From NCBI GenBank assembly GCA_964451255.1, contig CAYVHL010000006.1:57960-121959 (forward strand): a stretch of DNA of 64,000 nucleotides, written 5' to 3'. Below are positions 52,608 to 61,337 of the stretch, piece by piece; position 1 is the first letter of the stretch, and each line of letters starts with the position of its first letter. Both the position numbers and the translations under genes were made by a program. The notes under the pieces are model-generated. The model was not told where the DNA came from. It saw only the letters and a program-made list of their open reading frames with translations, and made no database searches. The DNA is from JAHBTB01 sp964451255 (lineage in GTDB: Bacteria; Armatimonadota; Fimbriimonadia; Fimbriimonadales; Fimbriimonadaceae).

Positions 52608-53565
52608 CTGACACCTCCCGCGCCCGCCTGCCGACTGCATCCACCAGGAGCGCGGCCATGACGACGAGTCCGTAGGCCAAGAGCTGCCAGTCGGCCGCGA
52701 CCCCGAGGACACTCAGGCCGACGTTGACCACCGCCAGCAGGACGCATCCGGCCACCACACCAAGGACAGAGCCCGACCCACCTGATACAGGCACGCCTCC
52801 GACGACGACAGCGGCAATGGCGTTCAGCTCAAGGTTGACCCCAGCGCTCGCCGCGTTGACGAAGCCGAACCGCCCCAAATAGAGCAGACCGCCCAAACCG
52901 GCGCAGATGCCCGACCAGACGTAGACCGAGAACAGGCATCGGTCGACTTGCATGCCGCGCAATCGCGCTGCGGCCTCGTTCCCCCCTGCCGCGAACACGG
53001 TGCGTCCCATCCGCGAGCGGGCGAGCGTCCATGCAAGAAGTGCGGCGGGGACGAGGGCGAGGAGGAGAAGCCATGTCACCGTCACGGGACCCAGGGTCAG
53101 CCCGTGCCGGCCGAGGTCCGTCAGGGAGCTCGGGACGTCGTTGGCGTTGATCTGCTTGCCGCCCGCGACCAAGAAGGCGAGTCCACGGAAAGCGGTGAGT
53201 GTTCCGATCGTCACGACGACCGGCGGCACCTTGGCCAAGACGATGAACAAGGCGTTGGCGACGCCAAGGACCGCCCCCGCAGCTAGACCGACACCGATCA
53301 GCACCGGGAGCGGGAGGGACGGCCAAGTCTTGCCCGCCAAACCGACGGAGAAGGCGACGAGGCCGACAATCGAGCCGACAGACACGTCGATGCCCTTTGT
53401 CACGATGACCGGCATCTGGCCGATGGCGATCGCGAGAAGTACAGGCAACCAGAGCAGGACGCTGTCCAAAGTCTGAGGCACCAGGAACTTGGGTTCACGC
53501 GCTGCCGCTCCGACGCAGACGAGCACCGTCATCACGATGGCCGTGCCTTCACGAGGCCAACGCAT
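52594..53565 (-). CDS. Sugar ABC transporter permease 1
   Basis: A 323-residue permease of the RbsC/RhaPQ type. KGIDVSVGSIVGLVAF and GGVPVSGGSGSVLGVVAG are the family turns; about 9 helices. ATG at 53565 has GGGGAG upstream and overlaps the ATPase gene by 17 bases. The two permeases differ in sequence, as in RhaP/RhaQ of rhizobial rhamnose importers. Confidence 0.88.
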   Translation of the reverse strand: MRWPREGTAIVMTVLVCVGAAAREPKFLVPQTLDSVLLWLPVLLAIAIGQMPVIVTKGIDVSVGSIVGLVAFSVGLAGKTWPSLPLPVLIGVGLAAGAVLGVANALFIVLAKVPPVVVTIGTLTAFRGLAFLVAGGKQINANDVPSSLTDLGRHGLTLGPVTVTWLLLLALVPAALLAWTLARSRMGRTVFAAGGNEAAARLRGMQVDRCLFSVYVWSGICAGLGGLLYLGRFGFVNAASAGVNLELNAIAAVVVGGVPVSGGSGSVLGVVAGCVLLAVVNVGLSVLGVAADWQLLAYGLVVMAALLVDAVGRRAREVSVVTA

Positions 53566-55039
53566 CTTCGCTCCCCGAGGCATGGGCGATGATCGCTTCC
53601 GGCGAAGCCGCGCCAGGGCCGAATTCGAATGCGACACGCCCTTTCCGCATCACGACGACCCGGTGCCCCAGGGCCATCACTTCGGGCAGATCCGAGGAAA
53701 TCAGTAGCACCCCGACGCCTGCGACGGCGAGGCGACGGATCAGCGCATGCACGTCGTACTTCGCACCGATGTCGACGCCTTTGGTGGGCTCGTCGAGGAT
53801 GAGCAGCTTTGGCTTAGAGACAAGGGCTTTGGACAAGGCCACCTTCTGCTGGTTTCCGCCGGAAAGGAACCGGACCTCCTGACCCGGCGACCGATAAACG
53901 AGACCCATCTCAGCACCCGCGGCGACGGTGGCAGCGTCGACCGCCCGGTCGTCAAGCCAACCGAGACGGGAGAACCTCGCCAAGGAAGCGATCGTCGCGT
54001 TCTTGGCTATGGAAAGCGGAAGCAACAGACCTTGGTGTTGCCGGTCTTCTGGAACGAAGGCCAAGCCTTCACGCCACCTCTTGTGTGGCCCTTGGTGACC
54101 GACCGGACGCCCCGCTATCTCAATGTCTCCCGTGTAGGCGGCCAGACCGCAGACGGCAAGGGCCACCTCCGTGCGACCAGCGCCGACTAAGCCCGCGAGG
54201 GCCACGACTTCACCTGCGTGGACTTCGATCGACACGTCCGCGACTGCCCTCGGCACATTTAGCCCCTTGATCCGCAAGACGGTGTCACCGGGCTGGTGCG
54301 GGCACGGCGCGTCCAGCTCGACAGAACGTCCGACCATAAGCTTCACTAGGTCACCGGTGGTGAAGGTGCCGTGGTCAAGGCGCCCGACCTTGTGCCCGTC
54401 CCGCAACACAGTGACCTCGTCGGCGTGCGCGACGACCTCTTGAAGGTGGTGGCTGACGAATGCGACCGAGCAACCTTCGTCGGCCAGTTGGCGCATGACC
54501 CGGAACAACCGGCCGCTTTCAGTCGGCGTGAGTGCGGCAGTTGTCTCGTCGAAGAACCAGACGCGTGCTCCCCTTGACAGGCCGTGCGCTAGTTCGACGG
54601 CTTGTCGCTCGGCCCCGGACAGAGTCTTGGCCGGCCTGCGGACATCGATCTCAAATCCTAAACGCTCCAACTGGCGTTCGGACTCTGTTAGGATCGTCTT
54701 CCAGTTAATCCCCCATCGGCCGCCAGCCCAGTTGCCCGCAAAGATGTTCTCGGCGACGCTTAGATCGGGAAACCCAAGTGGCTCCTGATGGACTAGGCAG
54801 ACTCCGGAGTCAAGGGCTTGGCGCGGGTTCGCGAACCTGCAGACGGCGCCATCTATCGCCAGGTCCCCGCCTAAGGGAGCGACGATCCCAGAGCAGGCCT
54901 TCGCCAAGGTCGACTTTCCGGCCCCGTTCTCCCCGACGATCGCGTGGATGACACCTGGCCTAAGATCGAGGTCGACATCCGACAGCACCTCGACGCCACC
55001 ATAGGCGACCGTCAATCCACGAGCGGTAAGGCGGGCCAT
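53549..55039 (-). CDS. Sugar ABC transporter ATP-binding protein (two-domain)
   Basis: A 496-residue ATPase with two nucleotide-binding domains, as in RbsA/RhaT. Domain 1: Walker A GENGAGKST, signature LSGAERQAVELAHG and Walker B VWFFDETTAA, both slightly off the usual LSGGE and DEPT. Domain 2: degenerate Walker A GLVGAGRTE, intact signature LSGGNQQK and Walker B LLILDEPTKGVD. It is the first gene of the operon; ABC sugar operons usually place it next to the permeases. Ribosome site is weak. Confidence 0.9.
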   Translation of the reverse strand: MARLTARGLTVAYGGVEVLSDVDLDLRPGVIHAIVGENGAGKSTLAKACSGIVAPLGGDLAIDGAVCRFANPRQALDSGVCLVHQEPLGFPDLSVAENIFAGNWAGGRWGINWKTILTESERQLERLGFEIDVRRPAKTLSGAERQAVELAHGLSRGARVWFFDETTAALTPTESGRLFRVMRQLADEGCSVAFVSHHLQEVVAHADEVTVLRDGHKVGRLDHGTFTTGDLVKLMVGRSVELDAPCPHQPGDTVLRIKGLNVPRAVADVSIEVHAGEVVALAGLVGAGRTEVALAVCGLAAYTGDIEIAGRPVGHQGPHKRWREGLAFVPEDRQHQGLLLPLSIAKNATIASLARFSRLGWLDDRAVDAATVAAGAEMGLVYRSPGQEVRFLSGGNQQKVALSKALVSKPKLLILDEPTKGVDIGAKYDVHALIRRLAVAGVGVLLISSDLPEVMALGHRVVVMRKGRVAFEFGPGAASPEAIIAHASGSEDALAS

Positions 55040-55082
55040 GGGCCCATGAGGTTATGCGGAGCCGCGCCAGAAATGCAAGGCC

Positions 55083-55688
55083 TCAGGCGGCGTGTGCGGC
55101 GTTGGGCAGCACATCACGGAGTGCCGCGCTCCAATGGGCGAATTGAATCCTGTCGCCCGGATCGATTGCGACGCCAAAGGTGCGACAGTCATCCTCATTG
55201 CGCTCGTAACACAGTTTTCCTTGGAGCAGGTGATCCCGATGTGTGCCTTGGATCGCGATGGATGCCGGATCATCCAGGCTTACCATGGGGTTCGTCTCAA
55301 TGAGGAATCCGCTCGTGGAGAACCCGACCACATCTACCAGAATCTCGGAGCCGCCCCCTCGATAGACGGCGGCGACCGGTTCCGGTGTCAAGGTGTAGCG
55401 GGCTGGCACCGGATGGAGTTGGGTGTCGCTTGGGATCGAAACGACCGCGTTCTTACCGTCGCGGAACATAAGCCTTGTGACGAACCTAGCCTGAAAGCCC
55501 AGGCCGAACACGTCCATGACCACATCGCTACCTCCAAACGAAGGATGTTGGTAGTTGACCTCAAGTAGCAGGCATCCACCTCCTACTCTCGTGATCCTGC
55601 CCAGGCAACTGGCCCCGGCGTCAATGCACCGGATACGGCCCGGAACCCCCGTAAAGCGGTTTCGGCAGAGATCCTCTGTCGCATCCAT
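55083..55688 (-). CDS. PilZ-like domain protein
   Basis: A 201-residue protein. The C-terminal half resembles PilZ with PARYTLTPEPVAAVY then VDVVGFSTSGFLIE, the latter matching the DxSxxG part; the RxxxR part is not clear. The N-terminal half (LGRITRVGGGCLLLEVNYQH) may be a YcgR-N-like barrel. It may bind c-di-GMP, possibly linking to motility. The gene lies 43 bases upstream of the ABC operon on the same strand. ATG at 55688 is chosen; GTG at 55712 and TTG at 55697 are alternatives. Confidence 0.5.
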   Translation of the reverse strand: MDATEDLCRNRFTGVPGRIRCIDAGASCLGRITRVGGGCLLLEVNYQHPSFGGSDVVMDVFGLGFQARFVTRLMFRDGKNAVVSIPSDTQLHPVPARYTLTPEPVAAVYRGGGSEILVDVVGFSTSGFLIETNPMVSLDDPASIAIQGTHRDHLLQGKLCYERNEDDCRTFGVAIDPGDRIQFAHWSAALRDVLPNAAHAA

Positions 55689-55781
55689 GGACAAGCTACC
55701 GCCCCTCACCAAGCGGCAAGTTCAATTCTTGGCATTCATGAAGCAGGGCGGCACGGTTGATTTGCCAGGTATGTTTTGACC

Positions 55782-58076
55782 ATGTCGTCTCTGGCCCCGT
55801 TCGTCGTGCTTGGGCTTGTCGTCGTGTCGGCTGTCTCCGCCGCCAGCGACTTTTGGTTCGCATCTCCTGCGGAGGGCGCAGACGCTTGGACGAAGGCTTT
55901 GCCTGTCGGCAACGGTCGTCTCGGCGCGATGGTGTTCGGCGACGTGGTCGTCGAGCGGCTTCAACTCAATGAAGACACGATCTGGGCAGGGCCGCCGGTG
56001 CCCGAACAGCCGCCAGGTTCCCTGGCCGCTGTCAAGGAGGCACGAGAGCTTTTGTTCGCAGGCAATGCTGTTGAGGCCGAGAAGGCGTCCAGGGGTGCTC
56101 TCGCGGAGCGAATCTCTCCGCGAAGCTACCAGACGGCCGGGGACATGACCCTCACCGTTGATGCTTGGAGCGCTCTCAAGCCGACTGAATACCGCCGCGA
56201 ACTCGATTTGCAAACTGGAATCGCCAGGACGACCTTCCGTGTCGGGGGCAAGAGAGTCGAGAGGGAAGTGTTCTCGAGTCGCCCCGACCAAGTCATCGTC
56301 TTGCGCCAAAGCGGCGGGCCAGAGCCAGTGGTCGGCTTCTCGAGGCTCGGAAAGGTGGCGGAAGAACGAGACGGGAACCTGGTCTTGGTGGGTCAGGCCG
56401 ACCATCACGGCACCCACAAAGGGGTCAAGTTCGCGATAGTCATCGCGAAAACGCACAGGGGGGACGAGACGGTTGTTTGGACGGCGATCGAGACAGACTA
56501 CAACTCTGCCGAGCCCTCGAGCCCGCTGGGGGACGACCTGCTGTCGCGGGCGACAAGGCGCGTCGTGGCGGCCATCAAGCGCGGCTATGGACGCGTCAAG
56601 GGTGACGCCGTGGACGACCATCGCGAACTGATGGAGCGGTGCACCCTCAGCCTACAGGCCCTTCCTCAGAGAAAGATGCCGATAGACGAGCGCCTGGCAC
56701 GGACGCGCGACGGCGTCGTCGACATTGGTTTGGAGAACCTTCTCTTCGACTACGGCCGGTATTTGCTCGTCGGCAGCTCACGCCCTGGCGACCAGCCCGC
56801 GAACCTCCAGGGCATTTGGAACGACCACGAAGAGGCACCCTGGAACAGCGACTACCACACCAACATCAACCTTCAGATGAACTACTGGCCCGCAGAGGTC
56901 ACGAACCTGGCCGATTGCGAGCAACCTTTCTTCTGGTACATCAACGCGGTCAGGGAGCGCGCCGGCCGCGTCATGGCGCAGCGCCTAGGGTGCCGTGGCT
57001 TCGCGATGTGTCACGAGGGCGACGTGTGGCTCTACACGTCGTGCAGCGGAGAGCCGGTGTGGGGCATGTGGGTCATGGGTGGCGCTTGGTGCAGCGCCCA
57101 CTTCATGGAGCATTACCGGTTCACCCAAGACAAGAGGTTTCTCCGTGAGACCGCATGGCCCGTGCTCAGGGACGCGTCCTTGTTTCTCCTCGACTGGCTG
57201 GTGCCCGACCCAACGACAGGGAAGCTCGTGAGCGGGCCGTCCACTTCGCCCGAGAACACCTACATTCTCAACGGCCAGCGGGCCTCGGTCTCGATGGGTT
57301 GTTCGATGGACCAGGAGATCGTCTGGGAGACTTTCACCAATTTTCTAGAGGCGGCAGGCGACCTCGGGATCACGGACTCGGACGTCGACGCCGTCCGCCG
57401 TGCCAGGGAGAACTTGGCGATGCCCAAGATCGGGGCTGACGGAAGGATCATGGAGTGGGCACAGCCCTACCTGGAGGCTGAGCCGGGCCACCGGCATATG
57501 AGCCACCTCTATGGGCTCTATCCAGGCGCCCAGTTCACGTTCCGGAAGACACCAGAGTACGTCGCGGCCGCACGGAAATCGATCGAGGGACGCCTTTCCC
57601 ACGGAGGCGCGGGCACTGGTTGGTCAAGGGCATGGGTGATCAATTTCTTCGCACGACTCCATGACGGTGAGTCTGCCCACGAGAACATCCAGGCACTATT
57701 GGCCAAATCGACCTTGCCCAACATGTTCGACAACCATCCCCCGTTCCAGATCGACGGCAACTTCGGAGCTACGGCAGGCTTCGCGGAGATGCTTCTCCAA
57801 AGCCACGACGGCGCGCTCGACTTGCTGCCCGCTTTGCCAAAGGCCTGGCCGACCGGCCAAGTAAAGGGTCTTTGCGCCAGGGGCGGGTTCGTCGTCGACA
57901 TCACTTGGAAGAACGGTGAGTTTGTGGAAGCCAAGATCAAGAGCCTGGCGGGGTTGCCACTAAGAGTCCATGGGCCAGTGCCGATCAGGGCGTCGTCCCG
58001 GGCGGTGGTCGATTCTGACGGGACTCTGGGCTTTGAAACAAAGAAGGGTGCGACCTACACGATCCGAAAGAGATAG
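55782..58076 (+). CDS. Alpha-L-fucosidase (GH95)
   Basis: A 764-residue secreted enzyme (signal peptide LAPFVVLGLVVVSAVSAAS). GH95 marks: FASPAEGADAWTKALPVGNG then RLGAMVFG, QLNEDTIWAGPP, NSDYHTNINLQMNYWPAE with the conserved Asn residues of the active site, and FQIDGNFGATAGFAEMLL with the catalytic Asp region. It hydrolyses alpha-1,2-fucosyl links, probably in plant xyloglucan or algal glycans. It is near the ABC importer operon but on the other strand. Confidence 0.93.
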   Translation: MSSLAPFVVLGLVVVSAVSAASDFWFASPAEGADAWTKALPVGNGRLGAMVFGDVVVERLQLNEDTIWAGPPVPEQPPGSLAAVKEARELLFAGNAVEAEKASRGALAERISPRSYQTAGDMTLTVDAWSALKPTEYRRELDLQTGIARTTFRVGGKRVEREVFSSRPDQVIVLRQSGGPEPVVGFSRLGKVAEERDGNLVLVGQADHHGTHKGVKFAIVIAKTHRGDETVVWTAIETDYNSAEPSSPLGDDLLSRATRRVVAAIKRGYGRVKGDAVDDHRELMERCTLSLQALPQRKMPIDERLARTRDGVVDIGLENLLFDYGRYLLVGSSRPGDQPANLQGIWNDHEEAPWNSDYHTNINLQMNYWPAEVTNLADCEQPFFWYINAVRERAGRVMAQRLGCRGFAMCHEGDVWLYTSCSGEPVWGMWVMGGAWCSAHFMEHYRFTQDKRFLRETAWPVLRDASLFLLDWLVPDPTTGKLVSGPSTSPENTYILNGQRASVSMGCSMDQEIVWETFTNFLEAAGDLGITDSDVDAVRRARENLAMPKIGADGRIMEWAQPYLEAEPGHRHMSHLYGLYPGAQFTFRKTPEYVAAARKSIEGRLSHGGAGTGWSRAWVINFFARLHDGESAHENIQALLAKSTLPNMFDNHPPFQIDGNFGATAGFAEMLLQSHDGALDLLPALPKAWPTGQVKGLCARGGFVVDITWKNGEFVEAKIKSLAGLPLRVHGPVPIRASSRAVVDSDGTLGFETKKGATYTIRKR

Positions 58077-58123
58077 CCCCAGCACTACCATCTGGCGCAA
58101 AAAATGTGTCTTAGAATAGGGGC

Positions 58124-59611
58124 ATGGCGGCACTGCTGGACAATCGCGCCAAGGTCGCGCATCTGTTGCGTCGTTTCGGACTGGGAGCGACGCCGGAAGA
58201 GCTGGATCTCTATGCCCCCCTAGGCCCGGCCAAGGCCATGGAGAAACTCCTTGACTTTCAAGAGGGTCCGTCGCCCAGCAGACTCCATCCGCTCCAATGG
58301 GCCTTCAAGGTCGGCGGGGAAGAGGCCGAACCTGGGGCGTACCGGTTTGTGGGGCAGTGGCTCTACGACCTGGTCTGCACCGAACAGCCGCTGAAAGAGA
58401 AGCTCGCGGTCTTCTGGCACGACCACTTCGCCATTGACGACAACAAGGTCGAGGACGGCCTTGCGACCATGCATTACATGGAGGCTGTCCGTCGCGACCC
58501 AGGCGGCAAGTTTCGCGGCATCCTTGGATCGATGGCCAAAGAACCGGCCTTTATGAAGATGCTCGACGTTCGCATGATGAGCAAGGGGCAACCCAACGAG
58601 AACTTCGCACGTGAGCTCATGGAGCTTTACACACTAGGCGTGGGTCATTACTCGGAGGACGACATCAAGGCAGTCTCACGGGCGATGACTGGCTGGACGT
58701 ACATCAACACCTATTACGAAACGCCCGGCAAGAACGATGAAAAGCTTCGGAAGATGCACCAGTTCGACGAGCCGTATACGCTCTTCGCGTACGTGCCAGA
58801 CGCACACGCCCAGGGGCCCAAGAGCGTCCTTGGCAAGACAGTCGACGGTCCGGAAGACGTGCTTGACCTGATGGCGTCCCACCCCCAAGCGGCGGAGTTC
58901 ATCAGCGGGAAGCTCTGGGCGTTCTTCGGTGGTGACCAGCCGTCACCGTCTGCCGTCGAGAAGCTTGCCAGGGTCTTCCGACGCACCAAAGGGGATACAA
59001 AGGCGACCCTGATGGAGATGTCCCGGATTCCTGAGTTTTGGGCTGAAGGCGTGGTCCGGAACAAGATCAAGAGCCCGCTTGAGTTCACGATCGGCTACGT
59101 CCGGGCGATGGGAGGGAAGCAGGCATTGCAAGAGCGTGTCCCCAAGGAGATGAAGTTCGATGAGCCCGTGCCGAAGCCTGTATTTGACAATGTGCTCGGG
59201 ATGCACTACTGGATGCAACAGCAGGGGATGGTCCTCCTCTACTGTCCGAGCGTCGCAGGATGGGAAAAGGGGCAAGCCTGGATCACCGCAAACAACCTGC
59301 TTCGACGGAGGCAGTTCACCGGCATCTTCACGTTTTATGAAGAGTCCAAGGACAAGTGGAAGGCTGACAGTTGCAGCAAGCACGTCGTCGCTTTCTTGAC
59401 GGCCCGAAACCCGAAGACGACCCGAGATCTCGTCGGCGGCCTATGCGCCCTGTACGACTGTGACCTGCCTGAGGCGAGCCACGCGCCTGTGGTCGAGTAC
59501 ATCGACAAGCATGGCGGCATGGAAATCATGAAGGACGAGACCAGCTTCGCCTATATCATGCAGGAGGCGATGGGCGTCGTCAGGCTGTCACCAGAGTTCC
59601 AACTTTGCTGA
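58124..59611 (+). CDS. DUF1800 family protein
   Basis: A 495-residue protein with the DUF1800 order: AHLLRRFGLGATPEELDLYA at the N-terminus, LKEKLAVFWHDHFAIDDNKV, QPNENFARELMELYTLGVGH then YSEDDIKAVSRAMTGW, and YCPSVAGWEKGQAWI late. DUF1800 genes are usually paired with a DUF1501 gene; here the next gene is an amidase, 36 bases downstream. No signal peptide is visible. Function is unknown, but it is often associated with secreted proteins of soil bacteria. Confidence 0.85.
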   Translation: MAALLDNRAKVAHLLRRFGLGATPEELDLYAPLGPAKAMEKLLDFQEGPSPSRLHPLQWAFKVGGEEAEPGAYRFVGQWLYDLVCTEQPLKEKLAVFWHDHFAIDDNKVEDGLATMHYMEAVRRDPGGKFRGILGSMAKEPAFMKMLDVRMMSKGQPNENFARELMELYTLGVGHYSEDDIKAVSRAMTGWTYINTYYETPGKNDEKLRKMHQFDEPYTLFAYVPDAHAQGPKSVLGKTVDGPEDVLDLMASHPQAAEFISGKLWAFFGGDQPSPSAVEKLARVFRRTKGDTKATLMEMSRIPEFWAEGVVRNKIKSPLEFTIGYVRAMGGKQALQERVPKEMKFDEPVPKPVFDNVLGMHYWMQQQGMVLLYCPSVAGWEKGQAWITANNLLRRRQFTGIFTFYEESKDKWKADSCSKHVVAFLTARNPKTTRDLVGGLCALYDCDLPEASHAPVVEYIDKHGGMEIMKDETSFAYIMQEAMGVVRLSPEFQLC

Positions 59612-59647
59612 TTGGCGCGACTGGGATCCTCCGGTAAAGTCCGGGAC

Positions 59648-61327
59648 ATGGAATCCATTTCCAGAAAGGACTTCCTACGCGGGTTCGCCGCGACCGTCGC
59701 GGCTTCAGCCCTACCCGGCCTCTCAAGCGCCGCCACCGTGGAGGCGGGAAGCGCCGCCAAGTTGACAGTTGATGATCTCAAGGCTGCCCAAATGGTCATG
59801 GGGCTGGAGTTCAGTGACGACGAACTCAAGCGGGTGCTCAACGACGTCGGCGACCTTCTGCGGCAACTCCCCGAGCTCCGGGAGTACAGCAAGGACTTCA
59901 ATATGGCGCCCGCGACGGTCTGGCGAGTCCTGGCTGCGGACAAGGCTGGCGGTGACCGGGTGTCGGTGCGGGTGCGCCAGATTCCGACCACATCGCCCCG
60001 CAGCGACGAAGATCTGGCGTTTGCAAAGGTCAGTGAACTCGGCAAGTGGTTGCGACAGGGCAAGACGACCTCGGTCGATCTGACGAAGCTCTACATCGCG
60101 CGCCTCAAGAAGTACGGGCCCAAGCTCCGAAACGTGATCACAATCACAGAGGATCTTGCGCTCAAACAGGCCCACCAGGCGGACAAGGAGTTGAAGTCGG
60201 GGCATGACCGTGGACCCCTGCACGGGATTCCCTATGGCCTCAAGGATCTCTTCGCGGTACCTGGTTATCACACGACATGGGGGGCGGCGCCGTACCGCGA
60301 CCAGACCTTAGACACGAAATCGGCGGTGTACGAGCGCCTTGAAGAGGCTGGAGCCGTCCTTGTGGCGAAGCTCAGCATGGGAGCCCTTGCGATGGGCGAC
60401 GTTTGGTTCGAGGGACGTACCGAGAGTCCCTGGAACCCGAAGATCGGGGCGTCGGGCTCATCGGCTGGAAGCGGCTCGGCGACCGCCGCAGGGCTAGTGG
60501 CCTTCGCTATCGGCACTGAGACAAGCGGTTCGATCGTCAGCCCGTCCCACAACAACCGTGTCACGGGCCTCAGGCCCACTTTTGGTTCGGTGTCGCGGTT
60601 CGGAGCTATGCCTCTCGCTTGGTCGATGGACAAAGTCGGCCCCATGTGTCGGGACGCTGAAGACTGCGCCCTGGTCTTCGCCGCCATCGTCGGTCACGAC
60701 CCACGCGACCCGTCGACGATCGCACGGCCCTTCCGCTATTCCTCTGGTGTGGACCTGAAGGCCTTGAAGTTCGGAGTGTTGGTGGGAGAGAGCCAGGAAG
60801 GGAAGCCTCTCGACGTCTCCAAACGGGTGGAACTGAAGTTCCTCGCCGACCGTGGCGTCAAGTTCACGCCCATCCACTTGCCATCCGGGCCAGAAGGGCT
60901 GTCTGCGATCCTGATGGCTGAGGCGAGCGCGTCGTTTGACGACTTCACTCGGTCTGACCAGATCGACGGGCTCAAGAACAGCGAATGGCCGCAGTACTTC
61001 CGGGGCGCCCGGTTCTTGTCGGGCACGGACCACGTCCAGGCCGACCGGGCACGAAGGCAACTGGCGGTGATCTATGAAGAACGGATCAACCAGTTCGATG
61101 TGATCGTCGGTGCAGGTCCCTCGTTTGACGTCGTCTACAACTTGAATCTGACCGGCCATCCTCAGTGCTTGGTGCCTTTCGGACTCTTGCCCAACGGAAA
61201 CCCGCGCAGCCTGTCTCTGATCGGCCCGGCGTTCTCGGAAGCCCGCCTTTTGCAAGTGGCCTGGGAAATCCAGAAGGTGACCAAGCAGACGCTGTTGCGA
61301 CCCGACCTCCGAATCTGGGAGTCTTGA
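59648..61327 (+). CDS. Exported amidase (amidase signature family)
   Basis: A 559-residue amide hydrolase. An N-terminal stretch (SRKDFLRGFAATVAASALPG) resembles a twin-arginine signal although only R-K is present. The Ser-cisSer-Lys triad region shows LVAKLSMGALAMGD (Lys), GASGSSAGSGSATAAG and GTETSGSIVSPS. About 140 residues precede the amidase domain and are of unknown role. It lies 36 bases downstream of the DUF1800 gene, which it may be co-transcribed with. Confidence 0.87.
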   Translation: MESISRKDFLRGFAATVAASALPGLSSAATVEAGSAAKLTVDDLKAAQMVMGLEFSDDELKRVLNDVGDLLRQLPELREYSKDFNMAPATVWRVLAADKAGGDRVSVRVRQIPTTSPRSDEDLAFAKVSELGKWLRQGKTTSVDLTKLYIARLKKYGPKLRNVITITEDLALKQAHQADKELKSGHDRGPLHGIPYGLKDLFAVPGYHTTWGAAPYRDQTLDTKSAVYERLEEAGAVLVAKLSMGALAMGDVWFEGRTESPWNPKIGASGSSAGSGSATAAGLVAFAIGTETSGSIVSPSHNNRVTGLRPTFGSVSRFGAMPLAWSMDKVGPMCRDAEDCALVFAAIVGHDPRDPSTIARPFRYSSGVDLKALKFGVLVGESQEGKPLDVSKRVELKFLADRGVKFTPIHLPSGPEGLSAILMAEASASFDDFTRSDQIDGLKNSEWPQYFRGARFLSGTDHVQADRARRQLAVIYEERINQFDVIVGAGPSFDVVYNLNLTGHPQCLVPFGLLPNGNPRSLSLIGPAFSEARLLQVAWEIQKVTKQTLLRPDLRIWES

Positions 61328-61337
61328 CCGCGACCAC

